Shown here piece by piece: positions 55,919 through 64,000 of a stretch of DNA of 64,000 nt. Position 1 is the stretch's first letter. Each line of letters opens with the position of its first letter. The DNA comes from Nocardioides jiangsuensis (GTDB lineage: Bacteria > Actinomycetota > Actinomycetes > Propionibacteriales > Nocardioidaceae): contig NZ_JAIEZQ010000002.1 in NCBI RefSeq assembly GCF_019679455.1, positions 186,001 through 250,000 on the forward strand, given 5' to 3'. The position numbers were made by a program, and so were the translations under genes. A model generated the notes under the pieces. That model was not told the DNA's origin and ran no database searches. It was given only the letters and a program-made list of their open reading frames with translations.

Positions 55919-56269
55919 TCAGTGGGGCAGGGAGCCGAGCGGGGCCACGGCGATCCCGGAGTGCTCGCACACCCAGGTCGGCTCCGGGCCGCCGAGCTCG
56001 GGGTGGATGTAGAGCGCGTGCGGCTCGAGGTGGTCGCAGGCCCGGCACAGCGGCCAGCGGCCGACCCGGTCGAGGAGGGCGTCCTGCACGTCCTGGGCGA
56101 TCAGCCCGGCGACGTACTCCTTGCCCTCCGCCCACTGCGACGTCCACCACCGCCGGGTCGTCACCGCCTCCTCCAGGGCGGAGACGGACTCCGGGTTGGC
56201 GGCGCGCGTCACCTCGAGGTCGTGCAACACGAGAGCGCGCGCGGTCATCAGGGCGTCGTCGGATGTCAC
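55919..56269 (-). CDS. Small cysteine-containing protein, function unknown
   Basis: A 116-residue protein with a helical N terminus (ALEEAVTTRRWWTSQWAEGKEYVAGLIAQDVQDALLD) and a C-terminal C-x2-C...C-x2-H pattern (CRACDHLEPH ... VCEHSG) that could bind zinc. No homologue recognised. GTG 56269 is chosen since a TAGACAT -10-like element lies just upstream (leaderless); ATG 56248 is the alternative. It is divergent from the CutC-like gene. Confidence 0.7.
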   Translation of the reverse strand: MTSDDALMTARALVLHDLEVTRAANPESVSALEEAVTTRRWWTSQWAEGKEYVAGLIAQDVQDALLDRVGRWPLCRACDHLEPHALYIHPELGGPEPTWVCEHSGIAVAPLGSLPH

Positions 56270-56300
56270 GATGTCTATTGTGAGCACCGGAGGTGGGGAC

Positions 56301-57041
56301 ATGCAGGAGCGGGGCGCTCTGCTCGAGGTCGTCGTCCTGCACCCCCGCGACGTCCCGGGCGCCGACGAGGGCGGCGCCGACCGCCTCTTCCTGGTCAACG
56401 ACATCGAGTCCGGCGGGCTCTCCCCGGAGCCGGGCACGGTCTCGAGGCTGTGCCGCGAGACCGAGATCCCGGTGCGGGTGATGCTCCGCCTCAACGACGG
56501 CCTGACCACCACCGGAGGCGAGCTGAGCCGGCTGGTCGGGCTCGCCGAGGACTACCTGTCCGTGGGCGCCGAGGGGCTGGCGTTCGGCTTCCTCGACAGC
56601 GACCTCGAGATCGACGTCGAGGTGTGCGGCTACCTGGCGGACAGGCTGCCCGGCGTGCCGTGGACGTTCCACCGCGCGATCGACTCCGCCCTGGAGACCG
56701 ACCGCGCGTGGCGCCAGGTGCGCCACCTGCCTGGCGTCGACGCGGTGCTCTCCGCCGGCTCCGTGCGCGGGCTCGACGCGGGCTGCGACGAGCTCGTGGA
56801 GCGTGCCGCCGCCGACCCCGAGGTCGCCCGGCTGCTGATGGCCGGCGGCGGCCTGCGCGGCGAGCACGTGCCGTGGCTGGCGCGCGCGGGGGTGCGGCAG
56901 TTCCACGTCGGCTCGACGGTCCGGCCCGGTGGCTCGTGGACCAAGGCGTACGTCGACGCGGCACACGTCCGCTCGTGGCGGATGCTGGTCGACGACGCGG
57001 TGGACCACGAGCTGGCCCGACGGACGACGCCGTACACCTGA
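56301..57041 (+). CDS. CutC-family protein
   Basis: The 246-residue TIM-barrel protein of the CutC family has the start LEVVVLHPRDVPGADEGGADRLFLVNDIESGGLSPEPG, the FGFLDSDLEIDVE strand and the typical TFHRAIDS. A link of CutC to copper homeostasis has been proposed but is weak in bacteria. GGAGG stands 8 nt before the ATG. Its stop overlaps the next ATG by 1 nt (TGATG). Confidence 0.88.
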   Translation: MQERGALLEVVVLHPRDVPGADEGGADRLFLVNDIESGGLSPEPGTVSRLCRETEIPVRVMLRLNDGLTTTGGELSRLVGLAEDYLSVGAEGLAFGFLDSDLEIDVEVCGYLADRLPGVPWTFHRAIDSALETDRAWRQVRHLPGVDAVLSAGSVRGLDAGCDELVERAAADPEVARLLMAGGGLRGEHVPWLARAGVRQFHVGSTVRPGGSWTKAYVDAAHVRSWRMLVDDAVDHELARRTTPYT

Positions 57042-58240
57042 TGACCCTGCTGATCGACCCGCCCAACTCGCCGGGGCACGGCCGGCTGTGGTCGCACCTG
57101 GCCAGCGACGAGTCCTTCGAGGAGCTGCACCGGTTCGCGGCGTCGCTGGGGATCCCGCAGCGCGGGTTCGACCGCGACCATTACGACATCCCCGCCGAGC
57201 GCTACGCGATGGTGGTCGCGGCCGGGGCCACGCCGGTGTCGAGCCGGGAGCTGATCCGGCGCCTGCTGGGCGCCGGGCTGCGACGACGGAAGGCGGAGGC
57301 GTTGAGGCCGAGGAGAGCGGGACAGTCGCTGGTGCGGGCACGCCGGCTGAGCCCCGGGGACACCGTGGCGGTGGTCGCGCCCGCCGGGCCGGTGCCCGCG
57401 GACCGCCTCGACGCGGGGCTCGCCGTGCTCCGCTCCTGGGGGCTCGAGGTGCGCGAGCTGCCCGGGACCCGCGGCCGGTACGAACCGCTCGACTACCTCG
57501 CGGCCGACGACGCCTCGCGCGCCGCGGACCTGATGGCCGCCTGGTGCGACCCGGACGTGGCGGCGGTGTTCTGCGCGCGCGGCGGGTACGGCGTCCAGCG
57601 GATGGTCGACCTGCTCGACTGGGACGCGCTCGCGGCGGCGGGCCCGAAGGTGCTCATCGGGTTCTCCGACGTGACCGCGCTGCACCAGGCGTTCGGCGCG
57701 CGGCTGGGCGCCTCCACGATCCACGGGCCGGTCGTGACCAGCCTCGGGTCGGGGGACGACGAGTCGCGGGCGCACCTGCGGGCGATGCTGTTCGACCCCG
57801 GGCAGGCGATGACGCTGACCCCGGAGCCGGTCGAGGTGCTCCTCCCGGGACGGGCGGAGGGGGTGCTGGTCGGCGGCAACGTCGCCCTGCTCTCCGCCGA
57901 CGTGGGCACGCGGACCTCGGTCCCCGCCGAGGGGGCGATCGCGGTGGTCGAGGACGTCGACGAGGACCTGTACCGGCTCGACCGGATGCTCACCCACCTG
58001 CTCCGCGCCGGGTGGTTCGACGGGGTGCGCGGGATCGCGGTGGGCCAGCTCACCGGCTGCGGGACGCCGGAGTCGTTGCGGGGCCTCGTGCGGGACCGGC
58101 TCGTGCCGCTCGGCGTGCCGACGCTCTTCGGGGTACCCACGGGTCACGCAGACCGGAACCTGGCGTTCCCGACCGGCGTCCCGGCGGTGCTCGACGCCGA
58201 CCGGGGCATGCTCGCGCTGCGGGAGCCGGCGCTTCTCTAG
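57041..58240 (+). CDS. DUF4031 domain fused to an LD-carboxypeptidase (S66 family)
   Basis: The 399-residue protein starts with a complete DUF4031 domain (MTLLIDPPNSPGHGRLWSHLASDES ... FDRDHYDIPAERY, about 1-85). A short basic linker leads into an S66 LD-carboxypeptidase (LSPGDTVAVVAPAGP; CARGGYGVQRMVDLLDW; IGFSDVTALHQAF; VEDVDEDLYRLDRMLTHLL; FGVPTGHADRNLAFP). S66 enzymes remove the terminal D-Ala from murein tetrapeptides in recycling. DUF4031 proteins are usually stand-alone. There is one uninterrupted frame, with no stop or start site at the junction. Confidence 0.87.
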   Translation: MTLLIDPPNSPGHGRLWSHLASDESFEELHRFAASLGIPQRGFDRDHYDIPAERYAMVVAAGATPVSSRELIRRLLGAGLRRRKAEALRPRRAGQSLVRARRLSPGDTVAVVAPAGPVPADRLDAGLAVLRSWGLEVRELPGTRGRYEPLDYLAADDASRAADLMAAWCDPDVAAVFCARGGYGVQRMVDLLDWDALAAAGPKVLIGFSDVTALHQAFGARLGASTIHGPVVTSLGSGDDESRAHLRAMLFDPGQAMTLTPEPVEVLLPGRAEGVLVGGNVALLSADVGTRTSVPAEGAIAVVEDVDEDLYRLDRMLTHLLRAGWFDGVRGIAVGQLTGCGTPESLRGLVRDRLVPLGVPTLFGVPTGHADRNLAFPTGVPAVLDADRGMLALREPALL

Positions 58241-58246
58241 GCCCGT

Positions 58247-58891
58247 CTAGGACGCGGGATCCTCGGGCTGCTGCGGCTCCTCGAGGGAGGCGAGTTCGCG
58301 GGCCACGTTGGCGCGGGCGGCCTCCTCCCAGCGCGTGCGGGCGGGCGCCGTACCGAAGATCCACGGAGCGTCGGTCAGGGCGCGCAGCACGCCGGCGCGG
58401 CCGCTGCGGAAGTGGGCGTCGTCGACGTGGGCGTACTCCTCACGCACGCCGCGCACGTACTCGTCGTACCGCTCCCGGTCCGCGGCGAGGATGGCGAGGT
58501 CGGCGTCGCACAGCACGTGGCCCGCGAGGTCGACGTCGTCGGGCCGGTGGCCGGCGGTCAGACGGACCAGGCGGGCGACCTCCTCGACGAGCAGCGGGGG
58601 TACGTCGACGGTGGCGAGCTCGCGCTCGGCGAGGACGGCGGAGCGCTCCTCGTTGTCCCCGTGCCGGTCGTAGACGACGTCGTGGAACCACGCGGCCAGC
58701 ACCACGGCGTCCCGGTCCACGGCGTCCATCCCGTCCTCGCCGAGCAGAAGCTCCACCCGGTCGAGCACCTCGGCGAGGTGGCGCAGGTCGTGGTAGCTCC
58801 GGGACGGGTCGTCGTACGCCCGCACCAACCGGCCGCGGATCGCGGTGTGGTCGGCGAGCAGGGCGGGCCAGTGGCGGCGTACGTCGGTCAC
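58247..58891 (-). CDS. HD-domain protein (predicted metal-dependent phosphohydrolase)
   Basis: The 214-residue protein has the HD signature spread as YHDLRHLAEVLDRVE, AAWFHDVVYD, TAGH and a final Asp in VLCDADLAIL. The N terminus (WPALLADHTAIRGRLVRAYDDPSRSYH) fits the bacterial small-HD family. Substrate unknown. The GTG start is supported only by the family pattern. It lies convergent to the fusion gene (6 nt apart). Confidence 0.85.
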   Translation of the reverse strand: MTDVRRHWPALLADHTAIRGRLVRAYDDPSRSYHDLRHLAEVLDRVELLLGEDGMDAVDRDAVVLAAWFHDVVYDRHGDNEERSAVLAERELATVDVPPLLVEEVARLVRLTAGHRPDDVDLAGHVLCDADLAILAADRERYDEYVRGVREEYAHVDDAHFRSGRAGVLRALTDAPWIFGTAPARTRWEEAARANVARELASLEEPQQPEDPAS

Positions 58892-58995
58892 GGCGACGAG
58901 TCTCCCAGGGGAGGGAAGCCGGCCGGTGGCCGGGGAACGGCGGCAGGGTCCAACGGCTCTGTGCCGCAGACCGCTGCGCGGGCAGGATGAGACTG

Positions 58996-61701
58996 ATGGA
59001 CAGACTCGCCGAGCGCAGGGGCCTGACCACCGCGCAGGCGGCCGCCGGGCTGGCCGAGCACGGACCGAACGAGCCGCCGGAGGCGCCGCCACGCGGGTGG
59101 TTCCGGCGGGTGCTGGAGCAGCTCCGTGACCCGATGATCATGCTGCTGCTCGGGGCGCTCGTGGTCACGGTGGCGCTCGGTGACTACACCGACGCCACGA
59201 TCATCGGGATCGTCGTGGTCCTCAACACCTCGATCGGGGTGTTCCAGGAGGTGCGGGCGGAGCGGGCGATCGCCGCGCTCGGGCGGATGGCCGCACCGCA
59301 GGCGCACGTGTACCGCGACGGGCGGCTGGTCGTCGTCCCGGCCGGTGAGGTGGTCCCCGGCGACCTGCTCCGGCTCGAGGCCGGGGACATCGTGCCGGCG
59401 GACGCCGACGTGGTCGAGGCGTTCTCGATGCAGGTCGACGAGTCCGCGATGACGGGGGAGTCGGTGCCGGTGGCACGCGACGCGGGATCGGAGGTTCTCG
59501 CCGGCACCGTGGTGACGAGGGGGCGTGCGGTCGCGGAGGTGACCCGCACCGGCGCGAACAGCGGTCTCGGCAGGATCGCCGCGCTGATCGCCACCGCCGG
59601 GATCCGTCCCACCCCGCTGCAGCGCCGGCTCTCGCGGCTCTCCCACCTGCTGGTCGGGATCGTGCTGGCGCTGGCGGCGCTGGTGTTCGGGCTCGGGCTG
59701 CTGCGCGGCGAGGGCGTCGCGGAGATGCTGATCCTCGCGGTGAGCCTGTCGGTGGCCGCGATCCCGGAGTCGCTGCCCGCGGTCGTCTCGGTGGCGCTCG
59801 CGCTCGGGGCCTACCGGATGGCGAAGCGGTCCGCCGTGGTGCGCTGGTTGCCCGCGGTCGAGACGCTCGGGTCGGTGACGGTGATCGCGTCGGACAAGAC
59901 CGGCACGCTCACCGAGGGGCGGATGGTCGTGCAGCACCTGTGGACACCGACCGGTCGGGCGGAGGTCACGGGCCGGGGGTACGGCACGTCGGGCGCGATC
60001 GAGTCCGCCGGAGGCACGGCGGCGCCCGAGGACCTGCTGCGCGACCTGGTCCTGTGCAACGACGCGCACCTCGCGGGCCCGGTCGAGGGCGAGTGGATGA
60101 TCGTCGGAGACCCGATGGAGGCGGCGCTGCTGGTCGCGGCCGCCAAGGGCCGGGTCGGTACGGCGGCCGTCCGGGCGTCGTGGGAGCGGGCGGAGGAGGT
60201 GCCGTTCGACAGTGAGCGGCAGCGGATGACGACGCTGGACCGGTGGGTCGGGGCGCCGCGCGGCGGGGAGGGGCGCGGGCCGCTCGGCGGGAAGCGCGGC
60301 GGGCCGTGGCTGGTGGTCTGCAAGGGGGCGCCGGAGGTGGTGCTGGACCTCGTGGCCGGAGGCGGGACGGGGGTGCCCGGGAGCGCGGTGGACGCGGTGA
60401 CCGTGGACGCGGTGAAGGCGGTGACCCTGGACGCGGTGGCGGCGGACGCGGTGGCGGCGGACGCGGTGAGCGCGGACGCGGTGGCCGTGGACGCGGTGGC
60501 GGTGGACGCGGTGAAGTCGGCGCGGGGGGCGGCTCACGAGCTCGCGGAGCAGGGGTTCCGCGTGATCGCGGTCGCCCAGGCGTCGTACGACCAGCGGCCG
60601 GCATCCGACGTACTCGAGCGAGGGCTGTCGCTCGTAGGGCTCGCCGCGATCTCCGACCCCGCGCGTGAGGGCGCGGCGAAGGTGGTGGCGGAATGTCAGG
60701 CGGCGGGGGTGCGGCTGGTGCTGATCACCGGGGACCACCCCGAGACGGCGCGGGCGATCGCTGCGGGGCTCGGGATCACGGCCGCGGCTCCGGAGGTCGC
60801 GGTCGGGGACATGGTCGCGCGCGGCGAGCACAGGGACCGGGTCGAGGAGATCGGGGTCTACGCGCGCACGAAGCCGGAGCAGAAGGTCGACATCGTGCAG
60901 GCGTGGCAGGACCGGGGGCACGTGGTCGCGATGACCGGCGACGGGGTGAACGACGCGCCCGCGCTGCGCCGAGCGGACATCGGCGTCGCGATGGGCGAGC
61001 GGGGCACCGAGGTGGCGCGGCAGGCGGCCGACCTGGTGCTCGCCGACGACGACCTGCGAACCGTGGTGGTGGCGGTCGCGGAGGGACGCCGGATCTTCTC
61101 GAACATCAGGACGTTCCTGCGCTACGGGCTCTCGGGTGGCTTCGCGGAGGTCGCCGTGATCCTGGTCGGCCCGTTCCTCGGGCTGCCGCTGCCGCTGAAC
61201 GCCGCGCAGATCCTGTGGGTCAACATGCTCACGCACGGGCTGCCGGGCGTCGCGTTCGGCGGGGAACCGCTCGACCCCTCGGTGATGAAGCGGCCCTCCA
61301 TGTCGCCGGAGAAGTCCGTCCTCGGCGAGGGCCTCGCCCGGAGGATCGTCCGCACGGGCATCCTGATCGGACTGGTCTCGCTGGGCGCGGGGCTGCTCGC
61401 ACAGTCGCGCGGGGAGCACGTGCAGACGTGGGTGTTCCTGACCATCGGGCTCGCGCAGCTCGGGGTGGCGATGGCGCTCCGGGCACCGCGGAACGGGGCC
61501 GGCTGGAAGGCGCGCGGGCTGGAGTTCGCGGTGCTGGGCGCGGGCCTCCTCCAGGTGGCGGGTGTGCTGGTGCCGGGGCTGCGCGACCTGCTCGGCACGG
61601 AGCCGGTGACGTGGTCGACGTTCCTGCTGCTCCTCGGGCTGAGCCTGGTGCCGGGTCTGCTGATCCTGGTCGAGCGGGTGGTGGTCGGGCGTCAGCGCTG
61701 A
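58996..61701 (+). CDS. P-type cation-transporting ATPase, P2 subfamily (CtpF/Ca2+-like)
   Basis: The 901-residue protein has a cation-ATPase N-terminal domain and the actuator motif DESAMTGESVPVA. The M4 motif is IPESLPAVVSVALALG, with phosphorylation Asp300 in SDKTGTLTEG. KGAPE and MTGDGVNDAPALR complete the catalytic set; the last helices read PLPLNAAQILWVNMLTHGLPGVAFG. The P2-type M4 sequence suggests calcium or a similar divalent cation. The nucleotide-binding domain has an unusual insert of DAVxx repeats (60391-60513). ATG 58996 has AGGA 8 nt upstream; ATG 58987 is in frame. Confidence 0.9.
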   Translation: MDRLAERRGLTTAQAAAGLAEHGPNEPPEAPPRGWFRRVLEQLRDPMIMLLLGALVVTVALGDYTDATIIGIVVVLNTSIGVFQEVRAERAIAALGRMAAPQAHVYRDGRLVVVPAGEVVPGDLLRLEAGDIVPADADVVEAFSMQVDESAMTGESVPVARDAGSEVLAGTVVTRGRAVAEVTRTGANSGLGRIAALIATAGIRPTPLQRRLSRLSHLLVGIVLALAALVFGLGLLRGEGVAEMLILAVSLSVAAIPESLPAVVSVALALGAYRMAKRSAVVRWLPAVETLGSVTVIASDKTGTLTEGRMVVQHLWTPTGRAEVTGRGYGTSGAIESAGGTAAPEDLLRDLVLCNDAHLAGPVEGEWMIVGDPMEAALLVAAAKGRVGTAAVRASWERAEEVPFDSERQRMTTLDRWVGAPRGGEGRGPLGGKRGGPWLVVCKGAPEVVLDLVAGGGTGVPGSAVDAVTVDAVKAVTLDAVAADAVAADAVSADAVAVDAVAVDAVKSARGAAHELAEQGFRVIAVAQASYDQRPASDVLERGLSLVGLAAISDPAREGAAKVVAECQAAGVRLVLITGDHPETARAIAAGLGITAAAPEVAVGDMVARGEHRDRVEEIGVYARTKPEQKVDIVQAWQDRGHVVAMTGDGVNDAPALRRADIGVAMGERGTEVARQAADLVLADDDLRTVVVAVAEGRRIFSNIRTFLRYGLSGGFAEVAVILVGPFLGLPLPLNAAQILWVNMLTHGLPGVAFGGEPLDPSVMKRPSMSPEKSVLGEGLARRIVRTGILIGLVSLGAGLLAQSRGEHVQTWVFLTIGLAQLGVAMALRAPRNGAGWKARGLEFAVLGAGLLQVAGVLVPGLRDLLGTEPVTWSTFLLLLGLSLVPGLLILVERVVVGRQR
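60391..60513 (+). repeat. In-frame 15-bp tandem repeat in the P-type ATPase gene
   Basis: Eight DAV-led units follow the pattern DAVTV, DAVKAVTL, DAVAA, DAVAA, DAVSA, DAVAV, DAVAV, DAVK. The DNA unit is close to GACGCGGTGGCGGCG (15 bp), so gain or loss of units keeps the frame. The insert lies in the nucleotide-binding domain, after KGAPEVVLDLVAGGG and before the conserved HELAEQGFRVIAVA. Confidence 0.9.
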
Positions 61702-61832
61702 GGGGACGCCCGCGGGTGGAAGGTCGGTCGGTCCTGGGCCCCGCGCGGAGTCTGGAATCTCTTTGCACAGATGGGGATCTGCCTCGTTCTGGGTGGCCGG
61801 AAAGTGTCGGTGGTCGGTCGTAGGTTGGGGTG

Positions 61833-63734
61833 ATGGAGGCGGTGATCGAGGACCAGGATGCGGCGGGGACGCTGGCGTCGCTGGCTCGGTTGCGTCGGGT
61901 CCGGGTGGAGGCGGAGCGGGACGTGTTCTTGCTGGTGGCGCACTTCGCGGACCTGTGCCACGCCGACTCGGTGCAGCGGACCGCTGGTCGGGCGGGCCGG
62001 GCGGGGCGGGTGTTCACCGGGATGGAGCGGGCGGTGTGCCTGGGTGGGGTGGGGACGCCGCTGGTGCGGGAGTTCGCCGCCTCCGAGGTGGCCGGGGAGC
62101 TGGAGATCTCCACCTACGCCGCCCGGGCGCTGCTGGCCGACGTGCTCGACGTGCGGCACCGGCTGCCCCGGCTGTGGGCCCGGGTGATGGCGTGTGAGGT
62201 GGCGACGTGGGTGGCGCGGAAGGTCGCGGTGGCGACCCGGGACCTGACACTCGAGCAGGCGTTGTTCGTCGATGCCGGGGTGGCGGAGTACGCCGACGGC
62301 CGGCTGTCATGGTCGAGGTTCGAGACGGTGCTGGAGGCCCGGGTCGTGGAGGCGGACCCGGAGGCGGCGGCGGCGCGGGAGGCGGCGGCCGCGGCGGAGC
62401 AGTTCGCGAAGGTCGGCCGGTCCAACGAGCACGGCCAGAAGACGCTGTACGTGAGGTCCACCGCGGCGGTGATCACCCGGATCGACGCCACCTTGGACTA
62501 CCTGTGCCAGGCCCTGCGGGCGCTCGGGGAGACCGAGAACGCGGACGAACTGCGGGTGAAGGCGATGCTGCTGCTCGCCAACCCGCTCCAGGCCGTCGAG
62601 CTGCTCGCCGCCTACAAGCACGCCCACAGCAGAGGTACGACCGCCCCCGCCGCAGACACGCCTGGCTCAGGCGCGGCTTCCGCTGCGGGTGGTCCGCCTC
62701 CCGGACAACGCACCGGAGCGAACAGCCCGATGCCGGCCCGTTCGCCCGATGATCACGACGAGCCACTGCCGTTCGACGGTCCAGCGTCTGGTCCGACATC
62801 CCGCACCACCCCGGATTCAGGGTCGGACTCGACGTCTGGGCCGGATGCCGGGCCGCCGAGGCTCGGCGAGCACGACCTGCACCCCGGCGAGAACGACGCC
62901 GACGACCCACCCGACCCCGGCCCGGGGACAGCTCTGTCCTGCCCCACCTGCGGAGCAAGGCCGACGCTGGCAGGCTCGACGTCACCACCGGCCAGCGGCG
63001 CACAGTCGTCACCGACAGGGGACCCGTCGCCGTTCACGCAGCCGGCTTGGTTCCGGCCGGCCGACCTGCCCGCACCGGCCGAGGGCCGTGGGCACGTGGT
63101 GGGGGTGGACTGGGCCCGGCTGCTGCCCACGGTGACCCTGTACGTGCACCTGACCGACCACACCCTGGCCACCGGCCACGGGGTCGCCCGCTGGGAGGGC
63201 GAGGGGCCGATCTCGGCGCAGTACGTCCGGGACTTCCTCGGCCCGACCAGCCGGTTCACCATCAAGCCGGTGATCGACCTCGCCGGCCAGGCGGCCGTGG
63301 ACGCCTACGAGGTCCCGGACCGGCTCCGCGAGGCGGTGCACCTGCGCACCCCGGCCGATGTGTTCCCGTACGCGTCGAACACCAGCCGCCGGATGGACCT
63401 CGACCACACCCGGCCCTACCGCCACGGCGCCTCGGTAGGGCAGACCGGGATGGACAACCTCGGCCCGCTGGGCCGGTTCCACCACCGGGTCCGCACCCAC
63501 GGCAGCTGGGCCGTCGAGCAGCCCTTCCCGGGTATCTACCTCTGGCGCGCACCCCACGGCAGCATCTACCTGGTCGACCACACCGGCACCCGCAAGGTCA
63601 CCGACCCCTGGCCGACGACCATGGGCCACGGCAACGGGGCACACGACTCAGCCGACAGGGACTCTCACCGCCTTGCCGCGGTCACCCCGCTCGAGACCCA
63701 GTTCGCCCTGATCATCACCGAAGGCGCGGCCTGA
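61833..63734 (+). CDS. DUF222/HNH-endonuclease domain protein (13E12-type)
   Basis: The 633-residue protein has an N-terminal DUF222 region (about 1-260; STYAARALLADVLDVRHRLPRLWA, TLDYLCQALRALGE), a long low-complexity Pro/Ser/Gly/Asp linker (about 265-405), and a C-terminal HNH region (RMDLDHTRPYRHG ... NLGPLGRFHHRVRTHGSW). Such proteins occur in many copies in actinobacterial genomes and their function is unsettled. TAGGTT at 61821-61826 fits a leaderless ATG 61833; the GTG just before is possible. Confidence 0.87.
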   Translation: MEAVIEDQDAAGTLASLARLRRVRVEAERDVFLLVAHFADLCHADSVQRTAGRAGRAGRVFTGMERAVCLGGVGTPLVREFAASEVAGELEISTYAARALLADVLDVRHRLPRLWARVMACEVATWVARKVAVATRDLTLEQALFVDAGVAEYADGRLSWSRFETVLEARVVEADPEAAAAREAAAAAEQFAKVGRSNEHGQKTLYVRSTAAVITRIDATLDYLCQALRALGETENADELRVKAMLLLANPLQAVELLAAYKHAHSRGTTAPAADTPGSGAASAAGGPPPGQRTGANSPMPARSPDDHDEPLPFDGPASGPTSRTTPDSGSDSTSGPDAGPPRLGEHDLHPGENDADDPPDPGPGTALSCPTCGARPTLAGSTSPPASGAQSSPTGDPSPFTQPAWFRPADLPAPAEGRGHVVGVDWARLLPTVTLYVHLTDHTLATGHGVARWEGEGPISAQYVRDFLGPTSRFTIKPVIDLAGQAAVDAYEVPDRLREAVHLRTPADVFPYASNTSRRMDLDHTRPYRHGASVGQTGMDNLGPLGRFHHRVRTHGSWAVEQPFPGIYLWRAPHGSIYLVDHTGTRKVTDPWPTTMGHGNGAHDSADRDSHRLAAVTPLETQFALIITEGAA

Positions 63735-63803
63735 CCCGGCAGGCACGGGCAGTGACATCGCCCGCGTGTGGTGCGTGTCGAGCCCGCTACCCGCTCGGAG
63801 ACG

Positions 63804-64000
63804 TCAGAAGTCGACCCGCATCACGACACGTCTCGGTGTTGGACGGCTGACCTCGGTGAAACCGGCGTCGGCGAACACACCTCGGGTGCCGACGTGGAGC
63901 TCCTCCAGGAGCGCGTTCTTCGTAGTCATGGGGTAGCCCTCCAGGGCGCGGGCGCCGCGCTCGCGGGCGAAGTCCACCGCGGCGCGCGCGAGTGCCCGGC
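63804..64000 (-). CDS. GNAT-family acetyltransferase, C-terminal end (partial)
   Basis: Only the last 65 codons are inside the window; the gene starts beyond 64000. The visible C terminus reads ARALEGYPMTTKNALLEEL, then VGTRGVFADAGFTEVSRPT and a basic end (RRVVMRVDF). The GxxxxFxxAGFxEVxRxxxxRxVMR pattern is the usual end of a GNAT N-acetyltransferase. Substrate unknown. Confidence 0.75.
   Translation of the reverse strand, partial: RALARAAVDFARERGARALEGYPMTTKNALLEELHVGTRGVFADAGFTEVSRPTPRRVVMRVDF

Noticed and set aside
61833-63734. DUF222-HNH gene as part of a prophage or mobile element
   Set aside because: No integrase, attachment duplication or phage gene is near; such genes are widespread single genes in actinobacteria.

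Overview
The window is about 72% G+C judged by eye, with GTG/TTG starts, strong G/C third-position bias and many ATGA/GTGA gene overlaps. It looks like a chromosomal segment of an aerobic high-GC actinobacterium. The gene set (NnaR-type nitrate regulator, form II CO-dehydrogenase-like cluster, DUF3263/LytR_C pair, DUF222-HNH protein) would suit Nocardioides or a relative, but the genus is inference. No transposase, integrase, phage gene or CRISPR array was recognised.

Layout. 1-9016: nitrate assimilation (narK end, nasC, an FAD/[2Fe-2S] electron-transfer protein, nirB, nirD, the HemD/DNA-binding fusion NnaR, and a sirohydrochlorin chelatase that would feed siroheme to NirB). 8953-12790: an alpha/beta hydrolase and a large membrane protein, divergent from a MerR-family regulator. 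12874-20617: ispF, a membrane-anchored molybdopterin oxidoreductase, tspO, two tandem C39-like peptidases, cysS and rlmB. 20814-24243: an AbiEi/DUF559-like gene, a DUF4032 kinase-like gene, soxR, csbD and tRNA-Thr(UGU). 24355-31984: acyltransferase, lysyl-oxidase-like secreted protein, MBL/beta-CASP hydrolase, pdxY, M23 peptidase, DODA-type dioxygenase with divergent MarR, and ung. 32046-40091: SGNH lipoprotein, UPF0014 permease, PhaC-like hydrolase with a histone-like tail, otsA, an oxidoreductase, DUF3263, LytR_C and otsB. 40171-45460: SAM riboswitch, thrC, a CysO-like sulfur carrier, PPOX and ATP-grasp proteins, and groEL under two CIRCE operators. 45492-55826: alkB behind LexA-like boxes, a GntR regulator, and a complete form II CO-dehydrogenase-like cluster (mocA-coxDEF-coxSLMG). 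55919-64000: CutC, a DUF4031/LD-carboxypeptidase fusion, an HD protein, a P-type ATPase with an internal pentapeptide repeat, a DUF222-HNH protein and a partial GNAT acetyltransferase.

The most unusual feature is a family of short tandem repeats with a unit of about 22 bp and core CGACTGACGTCTCAACGCCG. It forms six arrays (A-F) in intergenic gaps between 266 and 23775. Array orientation alternates strictly. Each array ends in the same CRACGAGGGG-like cap, so pairs B/C and D/E bracket single genes (the MerR regulator and the AbiEi/DUF559 gene) as imperfect inverted flanks. I know of no described element that matches it.

Other notable points are the SAM riboswitch on threonine synthase next to a sulfur carrier ending GGC, the internal repeat in the ATPase, the histone-like tail on the hydrolase, the tandem C39 pair that differ in secretion signal, and the LexA-like dyads in front of alkB.
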